Origin: Streptomyces sp. NBC_01016
GTDB lineage: Bacteria; Actinomycetota; Actinomycetes; Streptomycetales; Streptomycetaceae
Reading direction: 5' to 3'
Assembly: GCF_026341035.1 (NCBI RefSeq)
Contig: NZ_JAPEOQ010000001.1
Coordinates: 62,001 to 126,000, forward strand
DNA: 64,000 nt
The first letter of the stretch is position 1, and each line of letters begins with the position of its first letter. A program made the translations under genes and the position numbers. The notes beneath the pieces are model-generated. The model worked only from the letters and a program-made list of their open reading frames with translations. It ran no database searches and had not been told where the DNA came from. Below are positions 42,583 to 50,394 of this stretch, piece by piece.

Positions 42583-43170
42583 TCAGCGCCTCGTCGACGG
42601 ACCGGGCGCCCTGCGGCGGCGCGCGCTGCGGACGGCCACGGCGACGGCGGCGATCGCGGCGAGCCCCAGGCCGATGAGGGCGTGCCGGGTGCCGGGGCCC
42701 TCGCTGGGGGCGGCCGACGGGGCCCGGTGGACGGCGAGCGCCTGCCGCTCGGCGGTGCCGCCGCCGCCCGCGTGCACGGGGGCGGTCGGGGACGGGCTGG
42801 GCGTCGCGCCGGCGGCGGATCCGTCGAGGACCCGGAGGGTGCCGGTGACCTTGCCGTCGACCCCGTCGCAGGTCACCGAGACCGGGTAGGCGTCGGGCGC
42901 GGCGGAGGACTTCACGCGTGCCTCCGCGAACAGGGTGGGGTCGTCGGCGGAGGGCGCGAGCCGGGCCGGGGACACGAAGGCCGCGGAACTGGCGCTGCCC
43001 GTGGCGCCGTCGCAGCCGGTCACCCGCAGGTCGACCTCGGTGCCCGCGGGCGCGGCCCGCGGGGTGACGGTGATCGCCGCGCCGCCGTCGGCCGCCTGGG
43101 CCGCGGTGGCCGGTGCGGTCACCAGGACGGCCGCCCCCGCGACACCGACAGCAAGCAGTCCTGTACGCAT
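42583..43170 (-). CDS. Exported, membrane-anchored protein paired with the sortase
   Basis: This 195-residue protein has a signal peptide (LLAVGVAGAAVLVTAPATAAQA), an Ig-like domain (ITVTPRAAPAGTEVDLRVTGC ... YPVSVTCDGVDGKVTGTLRV) with a probable Cys-Cys pair, a low-complexity stalk and a C-terminal TM helix (ALIGLGLAAIAAVAVAV) with a basic tail (RSARRRRAPG). The layout is that of a sortase substrate, but neither LPxTG nor LAxTG precedes the helix; the region reads SEGPGTRHAL. It may be anchored by its TM helix or carry an unusual sorting motif. Confidence 0.8.
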   Translation of the reverse strand: MRTGLLAVGVAGAAVLVTAPATAAQAADGGAAITVTPRAAPAGTEVDLRVTGCDGATGSASSAAFVSPARLAPSADDPTLFAEARVKSSAAPDAYPVSVTCDGVDGKVTGTLRVLDGSAAGATPSPSPTAPVHAGGGGTAERQALAVHRAPSAAPSEGPGTRHALIGLGLAAIAAVAVAVRSARRRRAPGPSTRR

Positions 43171-43482
43171 CGTGAACCTCCTCTAGGCAGGGTCACGCTT
43201 CGGGCCGCGTTCCGCATCCCGAGAGGCTTCCGTGGCACGTCACGCCTGTAGGGCCTGTCTTCAAACTCCCGTCGTCGCCCGGAGGGCGGCCCGGCGGCGT
43301 CTGGTGCGTGCGATCGCAAGGCGCCGGAGAGTCCTAGTAGCGGAGCTACTCGGGCTTTTCGGCAACGCAGCGAGCGTGCGTGCCAGGCGCCGCCGGGCAG
43401 ACGGGAGTTTGAAGACAGGCCCTAGGGACGGGTGAATACGATGGTGGCAGTCAGTCGATCCTGAGCCGAGGAGTCCGCACAC
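43171..43482. other. Divergent gap containing the MITE-like element
   Basis: These 312 bases lie between divergent genes. The 176-bp inverted-repeat element (43249-43424) occupies more than half. The rest should hold the promoters; GAGCCGAGGAG precedes the HAD start. Confidence 0.6.
43249..43424. mobile_element. 176-bp MITE-like element with perfect 25-bp terminal inverted repeats
   Basis: The ends are TAGGGCCTGTCTTCAAACTC and its exact complement, 25 bp each including a terminal TA at both sides. Inner stretches are also partly complementary (CCCGGCGGCGTCTGG against CCAGGCGCCGCCGGG; a GTAGCGGAGCTAC hairpin). No transposase is encoded. TA-flanked short inverted repeats suggest a non-autonomous element moved by an IS630- or IS5-type transposase. 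Confidence 0.75.
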
Positions 43483-44262
43483 ATGGCAGAGCCCAAGCCC
43501 ATCCAATCGTGGCTGACCGACATGGACGGGGTCCTCATGCACGAGGGGGTGCCGATCCCGGGCGCGGACGCGTTCATCAAGAAGCTGCGGGACTCCGGCA
43601 AGCCGTTCCTCGTGCTGACGAACAATTCCATGTACACGGCCCGTGACCTGCACGCCCGTCTGAACCGGATCGGCCTGGAGGTCCCGGTCGAGAACATCTG
43701 GACCTCCGCCCTCGCGACCGCCCGGTTCGTCGACAGCCAGCGGCCGAACGGCACGGCGTACGTGATCGGCGAGGCCGGTCTGACGACGGCGCTGCACGAG
43801 GAGGGCTACATCCTCAGCGACTCGGACCCCGACTTCGTGATCCTCGGCGAGACCCGTACGTACTCGTTCGAGGCGCTCACCAAGGCGATCCGGCTGATCA
43901 ACGGCGGGGCCCGGTTCATCGCCACCAACCCCGACAACACCGGCCCCTCCACGGAGGGCGTGCTGCCCGCGACGGGCTCGGTGGCGGCGCTGATCACCAA
44001 GGCGACCGGCAAGGACCCGTACTTCGTCGGGAAGCCGAATCCGCTGATGATGCGGACCGGGCTCAACGCCATCGGGGCGCACTCCGAGTCCAGCGCCATG
44101 ATCGGCGACCGGATGGACACGGACGTGCTCGCGGGCCTTGAGGCCGGGATGACGACGTATCTCGTCCTCACCGGGCTCACCAGCACCTCGGACATCGACC
44201 GCTTCCCGTTCCGGCCGACCAAGGTGGTCGACTCGATCGCGGACCTCGTCGACCTGGTCTGA
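43483..44262 (+). CDS. HAD-IIA family phosphatase (NagD-like)
   Basis: This 259-residue HAD hydrolase has motif I WLTDMDGVLMHEG (nucleophile Asp), motif II FLVLTNNSMYTARD, motif III Lys in VGKPNPLMM and motif IV MIGDRMDTDVLAGLEAG. The C2 cap between motifs II and III defines the NagD/4-nitrophenylphosphatase group. It removes phosphate from a small molecule, perhaps a nucleotide or sugar phosphate. It converges on the phosphonate-type transporter, but it is not a phosphonoacetaldehyde hydrolase (those have a C1 cap). Confidence 0.9.
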   Translation: MAEPKPIQSWLTDMDGVLMHEGVPIPGADAFIKKLRDSGKPFLVLTNNSMYTARDLHARLNRIGLEVPVENIWTSALATARFVDSQRPNGTAYVIGEAGLTTALHEEGYILSDSDPDFVILGETRTYSFEALTKAIRLINGGARFIATNPDNTGPSTEGVLPATGSVAALITKATGKDPYFVGKPNPLMMRTGLNAIGAHSESSAMIGDRMDTDVLAGLEAGMTTYLVLTGLTSTSDIDRFPFRPTKVVDSIADLVDLV

Positions 44263-44300
44263 TCCACCGGATTCCGTACGGCGGCCGGGCCGGCTGCGGG

Positions 44301-45362
44301 TCAGCTGCCGGTCGCCGTCTTCCAGTCGTCCACGTACGTCTGGAGATTCTTGGCGACGTCGTTCCAGTCCGGCTCGAAGATCTGCACGCCGTCCATGATC
44401 TTGGCGAGTTCGACGGCGTTGTCGTCGGTGGCCTTCACATCGGCGCGCGGCGAGAAGCCGCCGCCGATGGAGCTGACCTCCTTCTGCTGCTTAGCGGCGA
44501 GCATGAAGTCCAGGAGCTTCTTGCCGTTGGCGGTGTGCGGCGCGTTCTTCACGAGGCCGCCCGCGTACGGCAGGGCGAAGGAGGTCGGCTTGCCGCCGGC
44601 CTTCTTCGGGAACCAGATGCCGAGGTTCGGCATGTCCTTGGACTGGGCGTAGTTCATCTGTACGTCCCCGTTGGCGACGAGGAGTTCGCCCTTGTCGACC
44701 TTCGGCGCCAGCTTGCCGGTGGAGGCGGACGGGCCGACGTTGTTGGCCTGGAGCTTCTTCAGGTAGGCCATGGCCTGCGCCTTGCCGCCGAAGTCGTGCA
44801 TGGCCTTGACCAGCAGGGCGGTGCCGTCGCCCGCGATGCCGGGCGTCGAGTACTGGAGCTTGTTCTTGTACTTCGCGTCGAGGAGCTGCTCCCACGTGGT
44901 GGGCGGGGTCTTCAGCTCCTTCTTGTTGTGCACGAAGCCGAAGTAGTTGTTCACGACGGACGTCCAGGTGCCGTTCGCCGCCTTGTCGGCGCCGTCGACC
45001 TGATCCGAGCCGTTGGGCGTGTACTTCGCCAAGAGGCCCTTGCTGTCTGCCTGTTGAATGAACGGCGGCAGCGTGACGAGGACGTCGGCCTGGGTGTTGA
45101 CCTTCTCGCGGACGGCGCGCTGCACCATCTCGCCGGAGCCGCCCTCCACGTAATTGACCTTGATACCGGTCTTCTTGGTGAAGTCCTTGAAGACCTTGTC
45201 GTACCAGCCGTCGCCGTTCTCGCCCTTGAGGCCGTCGGCGCTGTAGACGGTGACGACCTTGCCGTCGGAGGCGGCGGAGCTGCCGCCGCAGCCGGTCAGG
45301 GTCGCGGCGAGGGCGAGACAGCCGGTGGTGGCGGCGACGGTGGTGAGCGTGTTCTTGCGCAT
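44301..45362 (-). CDS. 2-Aminoethylphosphonate-type ABC transporter substrate-binding lipoprotein
   Basis: This 353-residue lipoprotein has a signal ending LAATLTGCGG. The binding-protein fold shows VVTVYSADGL, WYDKVFKDFTKKTGIKVNYVEGGSGEMVQRAVREK and QADVLVTLPPFIQQADSKGLL, close to the 2-aminoethylphosphonate-binding family (PhnS) as I recall it; iron- and thiamine-binding proteins are relatives. It is the last gene of a four-gene importer. Phosphonate use is plausible, but no C-P lyase or phosphonatase is in the window. Confidence 0.8.
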   Translation of the reverse strand: MRKNTLTTVAATTGCLALAATLTGCGGSSAASDGKVVTVYSADGLKGENGDGWYDKVFKDFTKKTGIKVNYVEGGSGEMVQRAVREKVNTQADVLVTLPPFIQQADSKGLLAKYTPNGSDQVDGADKAANGTWTSVVNNYFGFVHNKKELKTPPTTWEQLLDAKYKNKLQYSTPGIAGDGTALLVKAMHDFGGKAQAMAYLKKLQANNVGPSASTGKLAPKVDKGELLVANGDVQMNYAQSKDMPNLGIWFPKKAGGKPTSFALPYAGGLVKNAPHTANGKKLLDFMLAAKQQKEVSSIGGGFSPRADVKATDDNAVELAKIMDGVQIFEPDWNDVAKNLQTYVDDWKTATGS

Positions 45363-45424
45363 GGCGTGGTGAACTCCTGTGCTGGGTAAGGGCTTTGGGT
45401 GTCCAGCGGTACTTCAGCGTTGCT

Positions 45425-46222
45425 TCAGCGGTACGAGGCCTTGGTGCGGATCCGCGAGACGGCCAGCAGGACGAGCAGGGTGGCGGCCATCAGGACCACC
45501 GCGATCGCGGAGCCGGTGAAGAGGGAGCCGCGGTCGGTGGTCGCGTAGATCTGCACCGGGAGCGGCATCCAGTCCGGCGGGTAGAGCATCATCGTGGCGC
45601 TCAACTCGCCCATGGACAGGGCGAAGCAGAGGCCCGCGGCGGCGTTCAGGGAAGGCAGGAGCAGCGGCAGCTTCACCTTCCACAGGACGTACGCGGGGCG
45701 GGCGCCGAGGGAGGCCGCGGCCTGTTCGTAGACCGGGTCGAGGCGCTGGAGGGCGGCCGAGACGGACTGGTAGGCGAACGCCGTGACGAGGATCGTGTGG
45801 GCGATGATCACGATCCAGCGGGTGCCATTGAGCAGCATCGGCGGCCGGCTGAACGCCACGAGGACGGCGAGGCCGACGACCACGGACGGCACGGCGACCG
45901 GCAGCATGAACAGGGCGTCCATCACGCGGCGCCCGCGCTTCTTCAGTGCGGCGGCGGCGAGCGCGGCCCACCCGCCGACGACCAGCGCGAGGACGCTCGC
46001 GGTGACGGCCGTGACCAGGCTGGTGGTCAGGGCGGTGAGGGAATCGCCGCTGGTGGCGGCCTCGTAGTGGCCGCCGGTGAAGCCGGAGGGCAGGGCGCCG
46101 GACCAGTTCGTGGCGAAGGACGCGGCGAGGACGACGAGGAGCGGCAGGGCGAAGAGGGGCAGGAAGAGGACGAAGAAGAGGACCCAGGTCGCCCACTTGC
46201 CGGCCTTGCTATGTACGAGCAC
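45425..46222 (-). CDS. ABC transporter permease, second of the phosphonate-type importer
   Basis: This 265-residue permease starts at GTG 46222 (VLVHSKAGKW), chosen for GGGAGG eight bases upstream. Helices include WVLFFVLFLPLFALPLLVVLAASF and VTASVLALVVGGWAALAAAAL. The EAA loop is YEQAAASLGARPAYVLWKVKLPLLLPSL. It is separated from the other permease gene by 134 bases that include hairpin-forming sequence, unusual for an otherwise tight operon. The long upstream open frame is a shadow of the other permease. Confidence 0.85.
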   Translation of the reverse strand: MLVHSKAGKWATWVLFFVLFLPLFALPLLVVLAASFATNWSGALPSGFTGGHYEAATSGDSLTALTTSLVTAVTASVLALVVGGWAALAAAALKKRGRRVMDALFMLPVAVPSVVVGLAVLVAFSRPPMLLNGTRWIVIIAHTILVTAFAYQSVSAALQRLDPVYEQAAASLGARPAYVLWKVKLPLLLPSLNAAAGLCFALSMGELSATMMLYPPDWMPLPVQIYATTDRGSLFTGSAIAVVLMAATLLVLLAVSRIRTKASYR

Positions 46223-46356
46223 GAGGATTCGCCTCCCGGTGGAGAGCGCGCCCGAGGGGCGCGGGACTGTGTCGATCGGTCGTCGCGCCGCGAGGCGCCG
46301 CAGCAGGCAGCCTCTCGGACGCAGCGCGCCCCTTCCCCGCTCTCGAAGCGGAGCGC

Positions 46357-47229
46357 CTACGTACGAGCACGACGGCTCACCACCCGGTACAGGCCGTAAA
46401 GGCTCACGGACACAAGGACGTTGACGACCGCGACGACGCACGCGCCCGGATAGTCGGACTCGAGGATCGCCTTGCTGTAGACGAGGGTCGGCAGCGTCGT
46501 GACGCCCTTGGCGCCGGTGAAGAGGACGATCCCGAACTCGTTGAGGCACAGGACGAGGACGAGGCTGCCGCCGGCCGCGAGCGCGGGCAGCGCCTCCGGC
46601 AGGATCACCTGCCGCACGATCCGGGCGGGCCGCGCCCCGAGCGACGCGGCGACCTCCAGCTGCGCCGTGTCGACCCCCGAGAACGCGGCGAGCAGCGGGC
46701 GCATCACGAACGGCGTGAAGTAGGTGATCTCGGCGAGCAGCACGCCCCACGGCGTGGCCAGGAACTGGAAGGGGCCGGTGGTGGCGCCCGTGGCGTCCGT
46801 CCACAGCCCGTTGGCCATGCCCACCTGCCCGTACACGAAGAGCAGCGCGAGCGTGATCAGGAAGGACGGGAAGGACAGGAACACGTCAATGAAGCGGGCG
46901 ACGGCCTTCGCGCCGGGGAACGGCACGAACGCGACGATCAGCGCGAGCGCGAAGCCGAGGACGAGGCAGCCGGCCGTGGACCCGACGGCGAGCCACACCG
47001 TCGTGCCGAGCGCCTCGCGGAACGCGGAGGACGCGAAGACGTCGGCGTACGGCGTGAGGGAGGTGCCGCCGGTGTCGGGGGTGAGCGACTGCTGGACGAC
47101 GAGGAAGAGCGGGTAGAGGAAGACGACGGCGAGGGCGGCGACGGGCGGCAGGGCCAACACCCAACCGGCGCTCATCTTCCGGGACTTGGTGGCGCCCTCA
47201 CGAGGAGCGGCGAGCGTGGCGCTAGCCAT
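46357..47229 (-). CDS. ABC transporter permease, first of the phosphonate-type importer
   Basis: This 290-residue permease has about six helices (VLALPPVAALAVVFLYPLFLVV; TVWLAVGSTAGCLVLGFALALIVAFV). The EAA loop is LEVAASLGARPARIVRQVILPEALPAL. It overlaps the ATPase gene by eight bases. With the other permease it should form the channel. Confidence 0.87.
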   Translation of the reverse strand: MASATLAAPREGATKSRKMSAGWVLALPPVAALAVVFLYPLFLVVQQSLTPDTGGTSLTPYADVFASSAFREALGTTVWLAVGSTAGCLVLGFALALIVAFVPFPGAKAVARFIDVFLSFPSFLITLALLFVYGQVGMANGLWTDATGATTGPFQFLATPWGVLLAEITYFTPFVMRPLLAAFSGVDTAQLEVAASLGARPARIVRQVILPEALPALAAGGSLVLVLCLNEFGIVLFTGAKGVTTLPTLVYSKAILESDYPGACVVAVVNVLVSVSLYGLYRVVSRRART

Positions 47230-48298
47230 CCTTGCCCACCTCCGCGGCGAGCAATATGCCGTCCTCCGGGGCGAAGTGCACGGTGACCTGCTCCCCCAGC
47301 GCCGGTGGCTCGCGCAGTTCGCGCAGGTCGGCCTTGACGCGGTGGCCGTCGACGTCGACGTAGAGGCGGTGTGTCGAGCCGCGCCACTGGACCTCGGAGA
47401 CCTTTCCCGTAAGGGAGTTGGGGCCTTCGCCGAGGCCGACGAGGTGGGGGCGGACGCAGAGGGTGGCGGTGGAGCCGGGCGCCACGTCGCTCTGCGTCGG
47501 GACCTTCAGTTCGGTCGGGCCGAAGGAGACGGTTCCCGTGCCGACCTGTACGGGGAGCAGGTTGGCGTTGCCGACGAAGGACGCCGTGAACTCGGTGCGC
47601 GGGCGCCGGTACAGGTCCTGCGGTGTGCCGACGTCCTGGAGGCGGGCCTTGTCCATGACGGCGATGCGGTCGGCGAGGGTGAGCGCCTCGACCTGGTCGT
47701 GGGTGACGTACAGGATCGAGACGTCGGGCAACTCGCGGTGCAACCGGGCCAGTTCCGCGAGCATTCCGGAGCGGAGCGTCGCGTCGAGCGCGGACAGCGG
47801 CTCGTCGAGCAGCAGCACACCGGGCCGGACGGCGAGGGCGCGCGCGATGGCGACGCGCTGCTGCTGGCCGCCGGAGAGTTCGCGCGGGTAGCGCTTGGCG
47901 TAGGCGGCCATGCCGGTCAGTTCGAGGGCTTCGGCGACGCGGGCGGGGATCTCGCCCTTCGGCACCTTCTGCGCCCGCATCCCGAAGGCGACGTTGTCCT
48001 CGACGCGCAGGTGCGGGAAGAGCGCGTACTGCTGCACGACCATGCCGATGCCGCGCCGGTGCGGCGGCAGGTCGGTGACGTCGCGTCCGCCGAGGAGCAC
48101 CCGCCCGGACGCGGGTCGCACGAACCCGGCGACGGCGCGCAGCGCGGTGGTCTTCCCCGAGCCCGAGGGGCCGAGGAGGGCCATCACCTCGCCGGGCTCG
48201 ACGGTCAGGTCGAGGGAGTCGAGAACGGTGGTGCCGCCGTACGCGACCGACACCCGGTCGAACCGGATGCCGCTCAGCTTCTGGTCGATGTCTCTCAC
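47222..48298 (-). CDS. ABC transporter ATP-binding protein, phosphonate/spermidine type
   Basis: This 358-residue ATPase starts at GTG 48298 (VRDIDQKLSG); earlier in-frame starts are possible. Walker A GPSGSGKTT, Q loop VVQQYALFPHLRV, signature LSGGQQQRVAIARALAV, Walker B VLLLDEPLSALD and His in YVTHDQVEAL are all present. A C-terminal TOBE domain (TATLCVRPHLVGLGEGPNSLTGKVSEVQWRGSTHRLYVDVDGHRV) is typical of PotA/PhnT-type importers. A dre-like site lies about 75 bases upstream of the start. Confidence 0.88.
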   Translation of the reverse strand: MRDIDQKLSGIRFDRVSVAYGGTTVLDSLDLTVEPGEVMALLGPSGSGKTTALRAVAGFVRPASGRVLLGGRDVTDLPPHRRGIGMVVQQYALFPHLRVEDNVAFGMRAQKVPKGEIPARVAEALELTGMAAYAKRYPRELSGGQQQRVAIARALAVRPGVLLLDEPLSALDATLRSGMLAELARLHRELPDVSILYVTHDQVEALTLADRIAVMDKARLQDVGTPQDLYRRPRTEFTASFVGNANLLPVQVGTGTVSFGPTELKVPTQSDVAPGSTATLCVRPHLVGLGEGPNSLTGKVSEVQWRGSTHRLYVDVDGHRVKADLRELREPPALGEQVTVHFAPEDGILLAAEVGKDG

Positions 48299-48373
48299 GG
48301 CGGCCACGCTCGTGGCGGCGGGTGTCCCGCACGGAGCGGCGCGGCAACGGGACGGTGAACGGGCACCCAAGGT

Positions 48374-48385
48374 TGGACCAGACCC
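48374..48385. promoter_or_regulatory. dre-like site before the phosphonate-type operon
   Basis: TGGACCAGACCC matches nine of twelve bases of the DasR-core TGGTCTAGACCA. It lies between the DasR/HutC-like regulator gene and the ATPase gene, a likely place for that regulator to bind. Confidence 0.4.
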
Positions 48386-48430
48386 GTTATTCGTTTGTTA
48401 TTTGGGTGGAGTGCGGAAGGTCAACTCGCT

Positions 48431-49213
48431 CTAGGAGGTGGCGGGTTGCCACCCTTCCGCTCCCAAACGGGCGGTGAACGAGAAGCGGTCCCCGCGGTAA
48501 AGCGTCCGCACCCGCTCCGTGGCGCGGCGCCCGGTGTCGTACGAGATCCGGTGGATGAGCAGCATCGGGAGCGCGGGCGGCGTGCCGATGAGCAGGGCCT
48601 CGCGCGGGGTCGCGAGCACCGTCTCGATGCGCTCGTCGGCCGAGCCGAACTCGATGCCGAGGCGGTCGTGGACGTAGGAGTAGAACGAGGAGTCGGGGTC
48701 GAACTCGGCGTCCAGGCGCGGCACCCGGGACACGGGCACGTAGGTCGACTCCAGGCCGACGCGCTCGTCGTCGGCGAGCAGCACGCGCTCCATGTGCCAG
48801 ACGGGCTCGCCGCGTTCGAGGCCGATCTCGGCGGCGAGCGCGGGCGGACACGGGAAGCGTTCGAGGCCGATGAGGGTGCGCCCCGGGCGCCGGCCCTGCC
48901 TACGTACGCCTTCCGTGTACGAGGCGAGGGAGAGCGGCTGCGCCAGCTTCGGGCCCGCGACGACGGTGCCCCTGCCGTGCCGCCGCAGCCGCCCTTCGAG
49001 CAGCAGCTCGCGCAGCGCCTGCCGCACGGTCTCGCGCGCGACCTCGTAGCGCAGGGCGAGTTCGCGCTCGGCGGGGAGGGTCTCGCCTTCGGTCAACTCG
49101 TCGACGAGCGCGGCGATTTGGGCCTTCACGGCGTAGTACTTCGGGATGCGCCCGTGCTCGGGGATGCCGTCGCGCACGGGGGCGCCGGGGGCCTGATCGT
49201 TCGGGTAGTCCAC
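48431..49213 (-). CDS. GntR-family (HutC/DasR subfamily) regulator
   Basis: This 260-residue regulator has an N-terminal winged helix (IPKYYAVKAQIAALVDELTEGETLPAERELALRYEVARETVRQALRELLLEGRLRRHGRGTVV) and a UTRA effector domain (YTEGVRRQGRRPGRTLI, EPVWHMERVLLADDERVGLESTYVPVSR, LATPREALLIGTPPALPMLLIHRISYD). The closing VRTLYRGDRFSFTARL is much like DasR. It precedes the phosphonate-type importer in the same direction, 132 bases away, and probably controls it. PhnF-type regulators of phosphonate genes belong to the same subfamily. Confidence 0.88.
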   Translation of the reverse strand: MDYPNDQAPGAPVRDGIPEHGRIPKYYAVKAQIAALVDELTEGETLPAERELALRYEVARETVRQALRELLLEGRLRRHGRGTVVAGPKLAQPLSLASYTEGVRRQGRRPGRTLIGLERFPCPPALAAEIGLERGEPVWHMERVLLADDERVGLESTYVPVSRVPRLDAEFDPDSSFYSYVHDRLGIEFGSADERIETVLATPREALLIGTPPALPMLLIHRISYDTGRRATERVRTLYRGDRFSFTARLGAEGWQPATS

Positions 49214-49346
49214 GCGGGGATGGTCGCAGATGGGGGTGAACGCGTGTCCTACGCCTCTCCTGTACCCCGTGGGGCCGGAGGGCCTTGGGCCCGGCCGCCG
49301 CGCTTGTTCGGCTGGGGCGGCGGCCGGGCCGGTGGTGGGCCGGGGC

Positions 49347-50042
49347 TCAGCGTCCGCCGACGCGGAGCCGCCGGGCTCCCACCACGAGGGTCGTGCCGGC
49401 GAGGAGGAGGGTGCCGGCCGCGACCCCCAGTCCGAGCAGGGCGCGCGGGCCCGTCCGGGCGAGTTCGTCCGCGAGGGTCGGGCCCGCGGCCTCTTCGATG
49501 GTGAACGGGTAGTCGTCGGACTCGCCCACCCAGTCGCCGTCGTCGTCCTTGCGCCGGACGAGCGCGGCGGTGGCGACGACCCGGTCGGGCCGGGTGTCGT
49601 CGGCGAACGCGAGGCGGACGTCGACGGAGACCGTGTCGCCCGCGCCGACCGAGAATCCGGGGAAGCCGTCGAAGACGCCGATGTTCTCGTCCCGGCCGGT
49701 CCGCTCGACGGTCACGGGACGCCAGCGGCCCGCGTCGCGGAACTCCAGCGTGATGCGCTTCGGCGTCAGTTTCCGGGCCTCGTCGACCAGTACGAGGACG
49801 GGGTGGAGGTCGGCGCAGCGGGTGGCAGTGGTGTTGGTCAGGTCGAGCGAGAAGTGCCGGGGGGCGTCGCCGGGGTGGTAGGTGGCGGGGCCCTCGTCGA
49901 TGCGGGTGTCGATGGGGAAGTCGCCGCGCTTGTCGGCGGCGCAGGCCCTGGTGCCGGTGTCGGCGACCGCCTCGTGGGTGGGGCCGAGGGCGGTGAGGGC
50001 GATGGCCGTGGCGGCGAGGGCGAGCGGGCGGCGCAGTCGCAT
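49347..50042 (-). CDS. LAxTG sortase-anchored surface protein
   Basis: This 231-residue exported protein has a signal peptide (LALAATAIALTALGPTHEAVA), a beta-rich domain with two Cys (RACAADKRG; ATRCADLHP) that may pair, and a C-terminal sorting signal: LARTG, a hydrophobic stretch (ALLGLGVAAGTLLLAGTTLVV) and basic tail GARRLRVGGR. LAxTG is the recognition motif of actinomycete class E sortases. One such sortase begins at the right edge of the window. The domain itself is not recognised. Confidence 0.83.
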   Translation of the reverse strand: MRLRRPLALAATAIALTALGPTHEAVADTGTRACAADKRGDFPIDTRIDEGPATYHPGDAPRHFSLDLTNTTATRCADLHPVLVLVDEARKLTPKRITLEFRDAGRWRPVTVERTGRDENIGVFDGFPGFSVGAGDTVSVDVRLAFADDTRPDRVVATAALVRRKDDDGDWVGESDDYPFTIEEAAGPTLADELARTGPRALLGLGVAAGTLLLAGTTLVVGARRLRVGGR

Positions 50043-50394
50043 GAAGGCCCTTCACTGGTCGCGGAGTTGACGACAGTCGTGGGCCAGAACCTTGCCAGTG
50101 CCGTCCGGCGGGGTTCGGGTATGTGGGTTGCGGCGCGCGGGGGAATCCCCCGATCGGCCCAGCTGGACGACGCTTGGGCAGCACCGGCGTTACGGACGCG
50201 GGGCTCCGCCCCGGGCCCCGCGCCTCAATCGCCGGCGGGGCTTGAATGATCCGCTCCCGCCTTGGGCAATCTGCCGCCTTGGGCGGCAGGGTGGGCAAGG
50301 CGGCACCCCGGTGCCGTGCAACATGGACGCTGGGCGCCGACCACGGCACAGGTCCACAACCACGGTGCCGCGCAACAAGAACGGCGGGCCCGGG
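50043..50394. repeat. Intergenic repeats: family A copy 8 and family B copy 3
   Basis: No gene in these 352 bases. Family A lies at 50198-50246 (GCGGGGCTCCGCCCCGGGCC; CTCAATCGCCGGCGGGGCTT) and family B at 50259-50320, in the same relative order as at 22151-22287 when read on the other strand. The rest shows short CACGGTGCCG-type repeats. Confidence 0.8.
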
